Positions 22,679-31,999 of a DNA stretch of 35,881 nucleotides are shown one piece after another. The stretch comes from Humidesulfovibrio sp. Its GTDB lineage: Bacteria > Desulfobacterota > Desulfovibrionia > Desulfovibrionales > Desulfovibrionaceae. How positions within the stretch are numbered: the stretch's first letter is position 1; every line of letters begins with the position of its first letter. The stretch spans positions 1-35,881 of the forward strand of contig NZ_JAUYFU010000068.1 of NCBI RefSeq assembly GCF_030689645.1, written 5' to 3'. The notes under the pieces were generated by a model. That model ran no database searches. It was given only the letters and a program-made list of their open reading frames with translations, and was not told the DNA's origin. A program made the translations under genes and the position numbers.

Positions 22679-24298
22679 TTAGAAGGCGCCAGTATCCCGG
22701 CGAGGCCAATAGCCGTTGTAGCCCGTACAGAGATAATAATAGAACGGACGGACCGGTTCTCCCCGGAAAGTAGCCACATAGCGGTATGGTCCCGCTACAC
22801 GGTCGAACATTTCTGGCGCAACAGGGGGGACACCAGAGGCGTCTCCGCGCAGAACGAGCACCGCGTCCCAACCGAGCTTGTCCTTGGGACCACCCCAAAG
22901 GTCATACTGGTTCATACGCCGTCCGTCCCACCAGAGGCAATAGGCTTGGGGTTGACCTGGAACGTAAAAAGCAAGCTCGGCTGTGATGTCGTACACATCG
23001 CTCATAAAAAAAACGCGAGAAGGGTCGGCGAAGCGTGTGGCTGCGACATTGGCCATGTGGCGGCCAAGGTCGTCCCAGCCCTTAAGCCGGTGGGCTGGAT
23101 TCAAAGAGGGCGGAATGGGCAACAACTGCTGAAGGTGCAGAAAAAGCATGAACCCGAGGCTGGCCCAGGCGCCAGTCTTGAGCCAGAACCAGCCGCGGCG
23201 GCTTACGCCGGACAGCAGCAGGCGCTCCACCTCAGCTCCGCAGAGAAGAGCACCAGCCACAAAACTAACAGTGTTCCAGTTTGCCAGAACCTTGGCGTGG
23301 AAGCTCCAGGCGAAGAAGAATAAGGTCATGGGCCAAAAGAATACGGCCAGCAGTGCTGCCTGCGGCAAGGTAAGAGCGGAGGGGTTGTTGGGTTGTGTTG
23401 CGGATGGCTTCCAGCACTGCCAAGCAGCCCGCCAACCGGCAACGAGCATGAACCAGAACCACCAAGGCAAGGCAAAGCCCACCTGCGCTCCCAGATACTC
23501 TGGCACGCGAGAAATGCGGAACATCGTCATAGAGCCTTCGCCGGAAACGCCGATGAGGTGCAGCACGTGCTTGTAGCCCACAAACCCGTTCTGCATGTTC
23601 CAAATGAGCGTGGGCAGGAAACCAAGGCACGCGCCCAGGCCCAAGGCAAGAATGAGCCGGGGCCAGAAGCGGGCCGGCAAGCCTCCCTGGCGCTGCAACA
23701 CCAGGCCATACATGACTGCAAGCCCGGCGAAACCAAGCATGGTGTACTTTGCCAGAATCCCAACGCCATAAGTCAGGGCCAGCAGGGCAAAAGGCCACAG
23801 ACCGCGGTCGCACCCGTCGTCGTCTGTTGTAGATGCGGCGTAGAGCGCCAGCATGGCCAAAGTCCAGCACACAACAAAGGGGTTGTCTGTGGTCATGAGG
23901 ATGCCAAGAGCCTGGAAAAGCGGCGAGATGGTCAGGATAAACACGGCCAGAACGGCCAGAACGGGACGCTTCCAGAGCTTGCCGACCAGTAGCCAGACAA
24001 GTCCGGGGAATACTGCAGAGCCAAGCATGGAGCCCATGCGCACGCCCAGTTCGGTGTTACCAAAAACAGCGGTGCATGCGCCAATAATCCAGGCGATGAG
24101 CGGACCCTTGGAATAATAGGTCAACTGCATGTGCCGGGTCCAATCCCAGTACTGGGCCTCATCCTGCACCAGACCCAGCTGACCAGAACCGACGAACCAC
24201 AGGCGCAGCAAAAATGGTGCGGCAATGAGCAAAAAAACCCAGCGTCCGGGCGTGCGGCGCAGAGATTCGTAGAGCGAGAGAGGACCGGAACTTTGCAT
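22679..24298 (-). CDS. GT39/ArnT-like membrane glycosyltransferase
   Basis: A 539-residue polytopic membrane protein of the dolichyl-phosphate-mannose-protein mannosyltransferase/ArnT superfamily, which transfers sugars from polyprenyl-phosphate carriers on the periplasmic side. It starts at ATG 24298 behind AGGA; the longer frame begins with TTG and no ribosome site. Residues 19-37 form the first membrane helix, followed by GLVQDEAQYWDWTRHM (catalytic-type D46, E47), then TYYSKGPLIAWIIGACTAVF and about ten more hydrophobic segments. The C-terminal 150 residues are a soluble periplasmic domain (AAT..DPSRVFFMSDVYDITA; PGQPQAYCLWWDGRRMNQYD). Its acceptor, such as lipid A or a polysaccharide, cannot be told. 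It shares its strand with the flagellar genes upstream, 79 nt after fliQ. Confidence 0.85.
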   Translation of the reverse strand: MQSSGPLSLYESLRRTPGRWVFLLIAAPFLLRLWFVGSGQLGLVQDEAQYWDWTRHMQLTYYSKGPLIAWIIGACTAVFGNTELGVRMGSMLGSAVFPGLVWLLVGKLWKRPVLAVLAVFILTISPLFQALGILMTTDNPFVVCWTLAMLALYAASTTDDDGCDRGLWPFALLALTYGVGILAKYTMLGFAGLAVMYGLVLQRQGGLPARFWPRLILALGLGACLGFLPTLIWNMQNGFVGYKHVLHLIGVSGEGSMTMFRISRVPEYLGAQVGFALPWWFWFMLVAGWRAAWQCWKPSATQPNNPSALTLPQAALLAVFFWPMTLFFFAWSFHAKVLANWNTVSFVAGALLCGAEVERLLLSGVSRRGWFWLKTGAWASLGFMLFLHLQQLLPIPPSLNPAHRLKGWDDLGRHMANVAATRFADPSRVFFMSDVYDITAELAFYVPGQPQAYCLWWDGRRMNQYDLWGGPKDKLGWDAVLVLRGDASGVPPVAPEMFDRVAGPYRYVATFRGEPVRPFYYYLCTGYNGYWPRRDTGAF

Positions 24299-24377
24299 GG
24301 CGAGATCCTGGCGCAAGTTGCGCAGGGTCTCTCTAGCCTGCGGGGGATGGTTTTGCAAGGACGGCTGGAGAACCTAG

Positions 24378-24653
24378 TCAGCGGACGTATGTAGGAAGAT
24401 TAAGAAATAAATTGGTCGTATACGTAATCATCTTGTCCATGATCCAGGGAAAGGCAAGGATAAGCGCAATGAACATGGCCACAAGCTTGGGCACAAGAGA
24501 TAAGGTTGCGTCCTGAATCTGCGTGGCTGCCTGGAAAATGCTGATGAGCACGCCGACAATGAGCCCGACGGCCATCATGGGCAGGCAGATGACCAGGGTA
24601 AGCTCCATGGCTTCGCGGGCGAAGCCCACGACGAATTCAGGTGTAATGGCCAC
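24378..24653 (-). CDS. fliQ: Flagellar export protein FliQ
   Basis: FliQ is a small two-helix subunit of the flagellar type III export gate. The 91-residue translation is typical (usual length about 89): AITPEFVVGFAREAMELTLV, then hydrophobic MMAVGLIVGVLISIFQAATQ, QIQDATLSLVPKLVAMFIAL, ending FPWIMDKMITYTTNLF. It starts at GTG 24653 behind GACGAGG, 11 nt after the fliP stop. A longer open frame to 24707 overlaps fliP and is rejected. fliR, usually next, is not present downstream; a glycosyltransferase gene follows. Confidence 0.94.
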   Translation of the reverse strand: MAITPEFVVGFAREAMELTLVICLPMMAVGLIVGVLISIFQAATQIQDATLSLVPKLVAMFIALILAFPWIMDKMITYTTNLFLNLPTYVR

Positions 24654-24664
24654 GTTGCGCCTCG

Positions 24665-25480
24665 TCAGCCAAAGGAGTTGACCAGTGAGCCGATGAGCAG
24701 GCTCCACCCGTCAACCAAGATAAACAACAGGATCTTGAACGGCAGGGCCACCGTGGCCGGCGGGAGCATCATCATGCCCATGGAGAGCAGGATGCTGGCC
24801 ACGACCATGTCCAGAATAAGGAACGGAATATAGATGAGAAATCCGATGGAGAAGCCGGTCTTGAGCTCGCTGATGGTATAGGCGGCCACGAGCATGATGG
24901 TGGACACCTGCTCCTTGTTTTCCGGACGCGCCTCTTTGGAGATGGAATAGAAAATGGACAGGTCCTTTTCGCGCGTGTGCTTGAACAGGAACGCCCGGAT
25001 GGGCACCTGGGCTTTGTCCAGCGCCTCCTTGAAACCGATCTTTTCCTCCATATATGGCTGAAGGGCCTGCTCATTAACGCTCTTAATCACGGGTCCCATG
25101 ATGATGAAGGTCATGAACAGGGCCAAGGAGGCCATGATCTGGGTCGGAGGCATCTGCGGGGTGCCCATGGCCTGGCGCAGGAAGTGGAACACGATGATGA
25201 TGCGCGTGTAGGAGGTCATCGTGAGTATGATGCTTGGAGCGATGGTCAGCACTGTGAAGAGGAACATCAGCTCCAGGGCGACGGCGACCTTGCCGGGCTC
25301 GGACTGGCCGGCGGAGAGCTGCATTGTGAGCGTGGGAACCTGCGTCGCCGTGGCAGTGGTCGGGCCGCTGGGAGCGGCAGCCTGCGCCAGCGCTGGCAGG
25401 AAGACGAAAAGGGCAAGAAGCAGAAGAAACGGAAGACTAACGCGAAGGGCGTTCGCCAGGGGCGAAGAGTTTCGGGCCAT
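24665..25480 (-). CDS. fliP: Flagellar export protein FliP
   Basis: FliP forms the core of the flagellar export gate in the inner membrane. It starts at ATG 25480 (MARNSSPLANALRVSLPFLL), giving 271 residues; an upstream extension to 25648 lies wholly inside fliO. The cleavable signal peptide ends in ALAQA near residue 34. The family signature TSYTRIIIVFHFLRQAMGTP and the following QMPPTQIMASLALFMTFIIM are intact, as are ISELKTGFSIGFLIYIPFLI and LDMVVASILLSMGMMMLPPA. Its start overlaps the end of fliO by 44 nt in another frame. Length and motifs are standard. Confidence 0.96.
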   Translation of the reverse strand: MARNSSPLANALRVSLPFLLLLALFVFLPALAQAAAPSGPTTATATQVPTLTMQLSAGQSEPGKVAVALELMFLFTVLTIAPSIILTMTSYTRIIIVFHFLRQAMGTPQMPPTQIMASLALFMTFIIMGPVIKSVNEQALQPYMEEKIGFKEALDKAQVPIRAFLFKHTREKDLSIFYSISKEARPENKEQVSTIMLVAAYTISELKTGFSIGFLIYIPFLILDMVVASILLSMGMMMLPPATVALPFKILLFILVDGWSLLIGSLVNSFG

Positions 25481-25940
25481 CGCCGCCGTCTTCTGAGGGC
25501 TGGGCGCGCTTTTCGGCAGGAAATGTCTTAAAACCCAGGGAGTCGCCATTTCGTTCCCCAGAAGGGCTGCCGGATGCGCGTCCACTCTGGGCAGCGGTGG
25601 AGCCGTCCTTGCGCCAAGTGAGCATGTCGGCAAAGATTTTAGGGTCATCGGCTTCCTTCTGGGCGGCAGGCTGCGCAGGATTCAATTCTGCCAATGTGTT
25701 GATGGACCCCTCGGTGACGCCTACAACCAAGGTCCGGTCGTGCACGCGCAAAACCGCTATGCGCTGGCGCGCACCCACGTTGAGCTGGGCCAACACCCGC
25801 AGGTCGATGCGCTCCCCTGCGCAACGCGATGCACCGGGCAGGAAACGCTTGAGCACATAAAGCACGCCAAAAATCAGGCCCACGATGCACGCAAGCGCCA
25901 CAACCATCTTTACGATGTCAAAAAAAAGCTGATCAGGCAA
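25437..25940 (-). CDS. fliO: Flagellar biosynthesis protein FliO
   Basis: FliO helps assemble the FliP ring of the export gate. The 167-residue product has one N-terminal membrane helix (FFDIVKMVVALACIVGLIFG, about 6-25). A small domain follows (IDLRVLAQLNVGARQRIAVL, RVHDRTLVVGVTEGSINTLA) that matches FliO/FliZ-type domains, then a long Ser/Gly/Pro-rich cytosolic tail. The best start is TTG 25940, overlapping the fliN stop by 8 nt, with AGAGGG ahead of it; the first in-frame ATG (residue 12) would cut into the membrane helix. Its 3' end overlaps fliP. Confidence 0.85.
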   Translation of the reverse strand: MPDQLFFDIVKMVVALACIVGLIFGVLYVLKRFLPGASRCAGERIDLRVLAQLNVGARQRIAVLRVHDRTLVVGVTEGSINTLAELNPAQPAAQKEADDPKIFADMLTWRKDGSTAAQSGRASGSPSGERNGDSLGFKTFPAEKRAQPSEDGGDGPKLFAPGERPSR

Positions 25941-26454
25941 GCTGCTTCACCCTCTCTATGGGACTGATGATGTCCGTGAGGCGGATGCCAAACTTCTCGT
26001 TGATGACCACGGCCTCGCCACGGGCCACGAGCTTGCCGTTGACAAAAATCTCCATGGGCTCGCCTGCCAGCTTATTCAGCTCCACGACGGACCCCTGGCC
26101 AAGCTGCAAAAGCTCGTTGATCAAAAGGCGGGTGCGGCCCAATTCGGCAGAAACCTCAAGGGGAATATCCAGAATGAAGTCAAGATCGCGCTTCGTGCCA
26201 GGATTCTGACGCTGCGCCTTGTGCTCAGCAGTCATGTCCCGGAACTCCGGCTCGTGGGTCTGGGTGCGCAGGAAGGACTGGTCCTTATCCTTCTTGACGT
26301 CTTCGGCTTCCTGGGTGGCCAGCGCCTTGGCCCATTCGTCCGCCAGGGCGTCGTCGGCTGAGGCCCCAGCAGCGCCGCCAGCAGCGGGCTCCTGATCAAG
26401 CAGGGCGTTGGCCCATTCTTCGGCGAGTTTATCCTGGTCTTTGTCGTCGGCCAT
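25933..26454 (-). CDS. fliN: Flagellar motor switch protein FliN
   Basis: FliN is part of the rotor C-ring. The 173-residue protein has a long acidic N-terminal extension (residues 1-85, Ala/Glu/Asp-rich, with repeated LAEEWANALLDQE and LADEWAKALATQE units). The conserved SpoA domain follows: DFILDIPLEVSAELGRTRLL, INELLQLGQGSVVELNKLAG, EPMEIFVNGKLVARGEAVVI and FGIRLTDIIS. It starts at ATG 26454 with AGAGGT. fliM, normally between fliL and fliN, is absent here; only a 135-nt gap separates them. Confidence 0.94.
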   Translation of the reverse strand: MADDKDQDKLAEEWANALLDQEPAAGGAAGASADDALADEWAKALATQEAEDVKKDKDQSFLRTQTHEPEFRDMTAEHKAQRQNPGTKRDLDFILDIPLEVSAELGRTRLLINELLQLGQGSVVELNKLAGEPMEIFVNGKLVARGEAVVINEKFGIRLTDIISPIERVKQLA

Positions 26455-26589
26455 GCTGACCTCTCATGAGCTGAAGGTTCGGCCCGCACGGTCAAAGGGC
26501 CTGCGCTGCGGGTCATTGCAGGAAGTAATGCAAAACCCGTGCTGGCGCAACAACCTCGACATGGCGAAAATGTCCGCCCCAATGGCCAG

Positions 26590-27183
26590 TTACTGAATCA
26601 CGATCTCCGTGATATAAACTCGCAGCACCTTCTGCTCGCCAAGGACAAGGGTCAGGCGCTCCACAATTTCCTTCTTCAAAAGAATCTTATTCTCCAGACT
26701 GCCCAAATCCTCGTAAGTCTTGCTGGAAAGCAGCAGCAACAGCGAGTCCTTCACCTTGGGCATGCTCTTGTTCAGCTGGTCCGCAGCGAGCTTGTCCTTG
26801 ACCTCGATGTCCAGCGCCAGCTTAAGGTACCTGCGGCCCTGCGGTTCGGCAAGATTCACCAGAAGCGGCGGAATGCTCACCAGTTCGCCAGCGCCATCCG
26901 GAGCGGCGGCGCCCTTCTCATCCTTTTTGTCGCCGGGTGCGGCCTTGGCGTCCTTCTTCTCTCCGCCCGGCACTTCCTCGGCCTTCTGCTCTGTTGCGTT
27001 ATCTGCCCCAGCTGCCGCCTTCTTGCCCATCCACCATTTATAACCGAAAAAACCGCCTGCACCCAGCACAGCCAGCAGCACAACAAGAATGCCTATCATG
27101 ATAAGCTTCTTGTTGGACTTCTTGGGGGCTTCGCCGTCCAGAACGACTTCTTCAGCAGGGGCCTTGTCTGGTTTCTTTGCCAC
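26590..27183 (-). CDS. fliL: Flagellar basal body-associated protein FliL
   Basis: FliL is an inner-membrane protein around the stator that helps motor torque. The preferred start is GTG 27183 (VAKKPDKAPAEE), 197 residues, with AGAAGGCGGA 8-10 nt ahead; an in-frame TTG at 27204 is the alternative. It has one membrane helix (KLIMIGILVVLLAVLGAGGF), a Lys/Ala/Gly-rich linker of about 60 residues, and the periplasmic FliL domain (ELVSIPPLLVNLAEPQGRRY, LKLALDIEVKDKLAADQLNK, LLLLSSKTYEDLGSLENKIL, EIVERLTLVLGEQKVLRVYI). It is first in the flagellar cluster and lies downstream of a sigma-28-like promoter. Confidence 0.9.
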   Translation of the reverse strand: MAKKPDKAPAEEVVLDGEAPKKSNKKLIMIGILVVLLAVLGAGGFFGYKWWMGKKAAAGADNATEQKAEEVPGGEKKDAKAAPGDKKDEKGAAAPDGAGELVSIPPLLVNLAEPQGRRYLKLALDIEVKDKLAADQLNKSMPKVKDSLLLLLSSKTYEDLGSLENKILLKKEIVERLTLVLGEQKVLRVYITEIVIQ

Positions 27184-27249
27184 GTGAATATCCGCCTTCT
27201 TCAATGCAGCCGGGACAGCCCGGCAGGGTTCGCCAATGTCGCAATTCTC

Positions 27250-27276
27250 TTATCGGCTGCATGGTCAAAAGGTATA
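27250..27276 (-). promoter_or_regulatory. Sigma-28 (FliA)-type promoter ahead of fliL
   Basis: On the minus strand TATACCTT (27276-27269) is followed after exactly 11 nt by GCCGATAA (27257-27250). The -10 element is a perfect match to the FliA consensus TAAAGTTT-N11-GCCGATAA, and the -35 is partial. It lies about 67 nt upstream of the preferred fliL start. Confidence 0.6.
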
Positions 27277-27529
27277 CCCAATATCTTGACACAAACGCAA
27301 GGGCAGCCGGAAGCAGGATTCAGCAAAGGCACCCCTCCCTTGCCCACCCAGGGTAGCGGGTACGATCCGAAGGTTCAGGGCTCGCCGCGGAACGGATACC
27401 CACGGAGTTGCGTGCGTGGGGTTGCGAAGATGAGGCCGACAACGCACCATTCCTGGCCCGATGCAGCCAGCAAAGGCGTCGGAAAGCCAACCCTTGGCCC
27501 GCGCAGAAACGATGCGTACACGATATGAC

Positions 27530-27580
27530 AAAAAACAAAAGCCGGGCACGAGCTTCTACTCGAACCCGGCCTTTGTTTTC
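27530..27580. terminator. Terminator of uvrA
   Basis: GCCGGG pairs with CCCGGC around an inner CGAG/CTCG stem, flanked by A- and T-tracts, so it can work on both strands. It lies 46 nt after the uvrA stop. Confidence 0.8.
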
Positions 27581-27625
27581 CTGCAAAGAGGTACGGCGTT
27601 TCGGCCCTGAGAGCTGCCTTCCCCC

Positions 27626-30472
27626 CTACTTCGCCTCGTCGCCCAGGAAGCGGCCAGTGACGGATTCGGGGTTCAGCATGATCTCCTCTGGCGTGCCGCG
27701 GGCGACAATCTGTCCGCCGTTCTCGCCTCCGCCTGGGCCAAGGTCGAACACGTAGTCGGAAGCAAGCACAACATCAGCGTTGTGCTCAATGACGATGACG
27801 CTCGCCCCCTTGTCCACAAGCCTGTGCAACACACGGATGAGCTTGCCCACCTCGTGCATGTGCAGCCCGGTGGTGGGCTCGTCGAGGATGTACAAGGCGC
27901 CGGGCAAATTGCGTTTGCCCAGCTCGCGGGAGATCTTGATGCGCTGGGCCTCGCCGCCGGAAAGGGTGGTGGCTGGCTGGCCCAGGCGCAAGTAGGACAG
28001 GCCCACCTGTTCAAGAACCTCCAGGCGGCGCGAAAGGGCCGTATGCGCTCCGAAGAACTCACGAGCCTCAGCCACGGTCATGTCCAGCACCTCGGCGATG
28101 TTTTTGCCCTTGTGGCGCACCTCAAGGGTCTGGGCGCTGTAGCGCATGCCCTTGCACACGTCGCAGGTGACGAACACGTCGGGCAGGAAGTGCATCTCCA
28201 CGCGGATCTGACCGTCGCCCTGGCAGGCCTCGCACCGGCCCCCCTTGACGTTGAAGCTGAAGCGGCCCGGAGTGTAGCCGCGCATCTTGGCGTCTTTGGA
28301 GTTGGCGAAGATGGTGCGGATCTCGTCAAAGGCCTTGGTGTATGTGGCCGGGTTGGACCGCGGCGTGCGGCCGATGGGCGTCTGGTCAATGGCGATGATC
28401 TTCTCAATGACCTGTGCTCCGATGAAGGCGTCAACCGGGCCGGGCTGGTCCACCTTGACTCCCTGGGCCAAGGCCAGGTGCTTATAGAGGGTGTCCACCA
28501 CCAGGGAGCTTTTGCCTGAGCCGGACACTCCGGTGAAGCACACCAGCACGCCCAGTGGGATGTCCAGGTCCAGCCCCTTGAGGTTGTTGGCCCGCGCGCC
28601 CCGGATGCCCAGGTGGGTGTGTCCGCCGATGGCCACAGGCTGGCGTCGCGCCTCTGGCCGCTCAATGCGCAGGTCGCCGCGCAGGTACTTGGCGGTCAGG
28701 GACTGGCTCTCGTTCATCAGGCTGTCCACGCTGCCCTGAAACACTATCTCGCCGCCCAGTTCGCCGGAGCCTGGGCCAAGCTCGATGACATGGTCCGCGC
28801 TCATAATGGTGGGCTCGTCGTGCTCAACCACCAGCACGGTATTGCCGCGCGTCTGGAGGCTGCGCAAAGTCTTCAAAAGGCGCTCGTTGTCGCGTGGGTG
28901 CAGGCCGATGGAAGGCTCGTCCAGCACGTAGGTGACGCCCACGAGCCCGCTGCCCAGCTGGCTGGCAAGGCGGATGCGCTGGGCCTCGCCCCCGGACAGG
29001 GTGCCCATGTTGCGGGCCAGGGAAATGTAGTCGAGGCCCACACCCTTCATGAAGCCCAGGCGATGGGTCAGCTCCTTCAAAAGCGGCCCGGCGATGAGGG
29101 TCTGCGAGCCGGGAAAGTCCTGCGCGGACAGCCAGTCCAGGGCGCGCGTCATGGAAAGGGAACAGAACTGGTGGATATTCAGCCCATCGGGCGTGGCGGG
29201 CACGCGCACGGCCAGCGCCTCGGGCTTGAGCCGAGCGCCCTGGCAGGCCGGGCAAGGGCGGCTCTGCCGGAAGCGGGAGAGCTCGTCGCGCCAGACAGGG
29301 CCCATGGCGAAGCCCTGCTCCAGCAGCGGCGCAACGCCGGACCAGTCTGCTGTGGAGTCGCCCTCCACAAGGGCCTGGCGCGCGCGCGGACTGAAGTCCG
29401 CCAGAGGGGTGTCCAGAGTGAAGCCGTGGCGCTTTCCCAAGCGTTTCAGGTCGTCCTCGTGCCGGGCGAAAAGACGCGGGTTGCGCCAGGGCAAAAGTCC
29501 GCCCCCAGCGAGGGAAAGCCCCTTGTTGGGCACCAGCAGGTCGAACTCAAAGGCGTCCACGCTGCCCAGGCCTGAGCACTCCGGGCAGGCGCCCTGGGGG
29601 CTGTTGAAGGAGAAAAGCTGCGGGGTGAGGGCAGGCATGGAGATGCCGCAGGTGGCGCAAGTGCTGGAGGTGCTGAAAAAGCGGTCCGCGCCCTTGCCGG
29701 TTTTGCCGTGTTCAGAAACAATGAGGCTGCCCTTGCCCTGGCGCAGGGCCAGCTCAACAGAGTCGCCGAGTCGCGGGCGGATATCGGGCTTGATGGCGAG
29801 GCGGTCCACAACCAGCTCAATGGTGTGCTTCTTGAGCTTGTCCAGCTCCGGAATCTCGTCCAGAGCGTAGACCTCGCCGTTGACGCGAGCTCGTGCAAAG
29901 CCCTCCTTGCGCAGCCGGGCGAACAGATCCTTGTGCGTGCCCCTCTGATGCTCCACCAGGGGGGCCAGCAAGAGAATCCGCGTTCCCTCGGGCAAGGCCA
30001 AAATGGCGGCCAGAATCTCGTCGCCGGCCTGGGCGGCGATGGGCTTGCCGCACTTGGGACAGAAGAAGGTGCCCAGGCGCGCGTAGAACACGCGCAAAAA
30101 ATCGTACACCTCGGTCACTGTCCCAACGGTGGAACGCGGATTGCGCGAGGTGGACTGCTGTTCCAAGCTGATGGCCGGAGAAAGCCCCTCGACCTTGTCC
30201 ACTTGCGGCTTGTCCATCTGAGGCAGGAACTGCCGGGCATAGGCGGACAGGGACTCCACGTAGCGGCGCTGACCCTCGGCGTAGACGATGTCGAAGGCGA
30301 GGGTGCTCTTGCCGGAGCCCGAAGGCCCGCAGACCACCACGAGCTTTTCGCGCGGAATGTCCAGGCTCAGGTTCTTGAGGTTGTGGTGGCGGGCCCCTTC
30401 AATGTGGATGACGCCCCGGGGAGCGCCTGGCCGGGTCTCCTGCTGGGGTGTATTGACGGCTTTGAGTGACAT
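27626..30472 (-). CDS. uvrA: Excinuclease ABC subunit A
   Basis: UvrA is the damage-sensing ATPase of nucleotide excision repair. The 948-residue product, close to the usual 940, starts at ATG 30472 ([16 protein letters not shown]); an open frame further up lacks conservation. It holds two ABC ATPase units. The first has GPSGSGKST (49-57), the zinc pair CPKCGK and CPECSGLG, and signature LSGGEAQRI. The second has [39 protein letters not shown], zinc cysteines [20 protein letters not shown] with CDVCKG, and [19 protein letters not shown] with [11 protein letters not shown]. Its own ribosome site is weak. It is divergent from the glycine-rich gene. Confidence 0.97.
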   Translation of the reverse strand: MSLKAVNTPQQETRPGAPRGVIHIEGARHHNLKNLSLDIPREKLVVVCGPSGSGKSTLAFDIVYAEGQRRYVESLSAYARQFLPQMDKPQVDKVEGLSPAISLEQQSTSRNPRSTVGTVTEVYDFLRVFYARLGTFFCPKCGKPIAAQAGDEILAAILALPEGTRILLLAPLVEHQRGTHKDLFARLRKEGFARARVNGEVYALDEIPELDKLKKHTIELVVDRLAIKPDIRPRLGDSVELALRQGKGSLIVSEHGKTGKGADRFFSTSSTCATCGISMPALTPQLFSFNSPQGACPECSGLGSVDAFEFDLLVPNKGLSLAGGGLLPWRNPRLFARHEDDLKRLGKRHGFTLDTPLADFSPRARQALVEGDSTADWSGVAPLLEQGFAMGPVWRDELSRFRQSRPCPACQGARLKPEALAVRVPATPDGLNIHQFCSLSMTRALDWLSAQDFPGSQTLIAGPLLKELTHRLGFMKGVGLDYISLARNMGTLSGGEAQRIRLASQLGSGLVGVTYVLDEPSIGLHPRDNERLLKTLRSLQTRGNTVLVVEHDEPTIMSADHVIELGPGSGELGGEIVFQGSVDSLMNESQSLTAKYLRGDLRIERPEARRQPVAIGGHTHLGIRGARANNLKGLDLDIPLGVLVCFTGVSGSGKSSLVVDTLYKHLALAQGVKVDQPGPVDAFIGAQVIEKIIAIDQTPIGRTPRSNPATYTKAFDEIRTIFANSKDAKMRGYTPGRFSFNVKGGRCEACQGDGQIRVEMHFLPDVFVTCDVCKGMRYSAQTLEVRHKGKNIAEVLDMTVAEAREFFGAHTALSRRLEVLEQVGLSYLRLGQPATTLSGGEAQRIKISRELGKRNLPGALYILDEPTTGLHMHEVGKLIRVLHRLVDKGASVIVIEHNADVVLASDYVFDLGPGGGENGGQIVARGTPEEIMLNPESVTGRFLGDEAK

Positions 30473-30639
30473 TTCCCGGAGGTAATCATCGCAAAGTGCT
30501 TGGCAAGGGGGTGCCCCAGCCACTTGACGAAATCCGAATACCGGATGTAACGTGGCATTTCCTGAGCCTTCCGGCGCCGCGACCGGGCTGAATGCGGCCA
30601 CATGATCGCGCGGATGCTCGCCGGATACAGGGGGAAGCC

Positions 30640-31971
30640 ATGTACGGACTCACCGACAACATCGTCGCCGGACCAGCCGGACACATCACCGCCGGACCAG
30701 CCGGACATTTCGAGGCCGGCCCTTCGGGCAGCTTCACCCCCGCTCCCGGCGCAAGCACGCCTGTGAGCGGCGCAGGCCATGTGCCCATTACCGAGGGCGG
30801 CTATGTGCCCATCGACTGCACGCCCGCCGTCATCCCCTATTCCGCTCGCAACGGCGGAGTGGTCTACATGGATGGCTCCACCCAATCGGCCATCCCCGGC
30901 CCCTCGGCCCATGTGCCCGTGAGCCAGGCCTCCGGCGGCGCAACCAGCATCGGCGGCGGCGGCGGAAGCACCGGCGGCGGCGGCGGCGGGGTTGTCTATA
31001 CCCTGGGCGGCGGCGCTGGAGGAGGAGGAGGCGGAGGCGGAGGCATCAGCGGAGGCGGCATCAGCAGCGGCGGGGCGGGGAGCGGCGGAGGCGGAGGCGC
31101 AACCTACCTCATGGGCGGCGGCGGAAGCGCGGTCGGCAGCGGCGGAGTCGTTTCTGGCGGCAGCGGCGCAGGCGTGGGTCAAGCCACTGGCACCGGCGTG
31201 CTCTATACTTCGTCCTCAGGTCCCGGCATGCCACCCATGGAGCTGCGCGTGGGCCAGGCCGTCAGCCAGGCTTCGGCGGCAGGGCCGACAACCCCGGCCA
31301 CGGAAGGCTTCACCGTAAGCCCCGGCGGACGCACCGTTCCAACGCCCACGGGCTATGTGCATCCTCCCCAGGCCTCGCATTTCCACGGCCAGCCCCAAAC
31401 CCACGTTGCCCACCACCCGGTGCGCGTGGACAACAACGTTGTCACCACCGAGGCCTACCAGCCCTACGAGGCCGCCTATGTGTGGCAGGGACGCCCCCCT
31501 GGGTCGCCCCCCCCACCATTCCTGGCCGGGGACTACGTGAAGCCCTCCAGCTACGATCCCCCGCGCGTGGTCTTCTCCGACGAAAAGCCCGGAGCCGTGC
31601 CCATGTTGGACGCCAGCGTGGGCGGCCCGCACATGCAGGTTAGCGAAGTCATGAACCAGACGGTGAACCAGGACTTCGGCCACACCAGCAACGTGCAGTA
31701 CACGTCCAACACCCTGAACGAAAGAAACGTCACCCTGGACAACTCCATCACGCGGAACAGCACCCTGAACCAGCCGGAGAACCGCCAGGTGAACACCAGC
31801 ATCGACATGTCGCAGACCAGCAACACAGACATGTCCACCAACAGGCCGCAGACCACCCAGGTCATTGTGGAGGACGCGGCGCGGGTGCTGAACATGTTCT
31901 TCGCGGATGCGCCCTCCGTCAGTCCGGCGCAGGTGAGCATGGGCGGACCGGTCATGGCCCGAGTGGCCTAG
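30640..31971 (+). CDS. Glycine-rich, Asn/Thr-repeat protein of unknown function
   Basis: A 443-residue protein starting at ATG 30640 (MYGLTDNIVAGPAGHITAGP) behind GGGGGAAG. Residues 9-40 hold short repeats (AGPAGHI, AGPAGHF, AGPSGSF). Residues 99-195 are dominated by poly-Gly blocks with Ser and Ala. Residues 230-300 are Pro/His-rich (HPPQASHFHGQPQTHVAHHP). Residues 335-405 are a low-complexity run of Asn, Thr, Ser and Gln (MNQTVNQDF; TSNTLNERNVTLDNSITRNS; DMSQTSNTDMSTN). A short helix near 410-422 (EDAARVLNMFFAD) ends it. It has no signal peptide, lipobox or membrane helix. The last half could be a beta-solenoid. A methyltransferase gene follows after 28 nt. I do not recognise the family; an intracellular assembly, surface or phage-derived structural role are all open. 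Confidence 0.75.
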   Translation: MYGLTDNIVAGPAGHITAGPAGHFEAGPSGSFTPAPGASTPVSGAGHVPITEGGYVPIDCTPAVIPYSARNGGVVYMDGSTQSAIPGPSAHVPVSQASGGATSIGGGGGSTGGGGGGVVYTLGGGAGGGGGGGGGISGGGISSGGAGSGGGGGATYLMGGGGSAVGSGGVVSGGSGAGVGQATGTGVLYTSSSGPGMPPMELRVGQAVSQASAAGPTTPATEGFTVSPGGRTVPTPTGYVHPPQASHFHGQPQTHVAHHPVRVDNNVVTTEAYQPYEAAYVWQGRPPGSPPPPFLAGDYVKPSSYDPPRVVFSDEKPGAVPMLDASVGGPHMQVSEVMNQTVNQDFGHTSNVQYTSNTLNERNVTLDNSITRNSTLNQPENRQVNTSIDMSQTSNTDMSTNRPQTTQVIVEDAARVLNMFFADAPSVSPAQVSMGGPVMARVA

Positions 31972-31999
31972 CCGAACTAAAGCCCCTGCCCCGCACGCG

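Larger units (their letters stand above)
27184..27625. other. 442-bp intergenic stretch between fliL and uvrA
   Basis: Both neighbours are on the minus strand. No frame in it looks coding on either strand. Next to fliL lies the sigma-28-like promoter (27250-27276), and next to uvrA its terminator (27530-27580). The middle (about 27290-27520) is GC-rich and featureless to my reading. Confidence 0.55.

Noticed and set aside
26539-27528. 329-codon plus-strand frame over fliL
   Set aside because: Antisense to a well-supported fliL and includes the terminator-like and promoter regions; not coding.
30367-31182. Ala-rich minus-strand frame over the glycine-rich gene
   Set aside because: Gly codons read backward give Ala/Ser-rich translation. 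The plus strand has a ribosome site and a continuous start.
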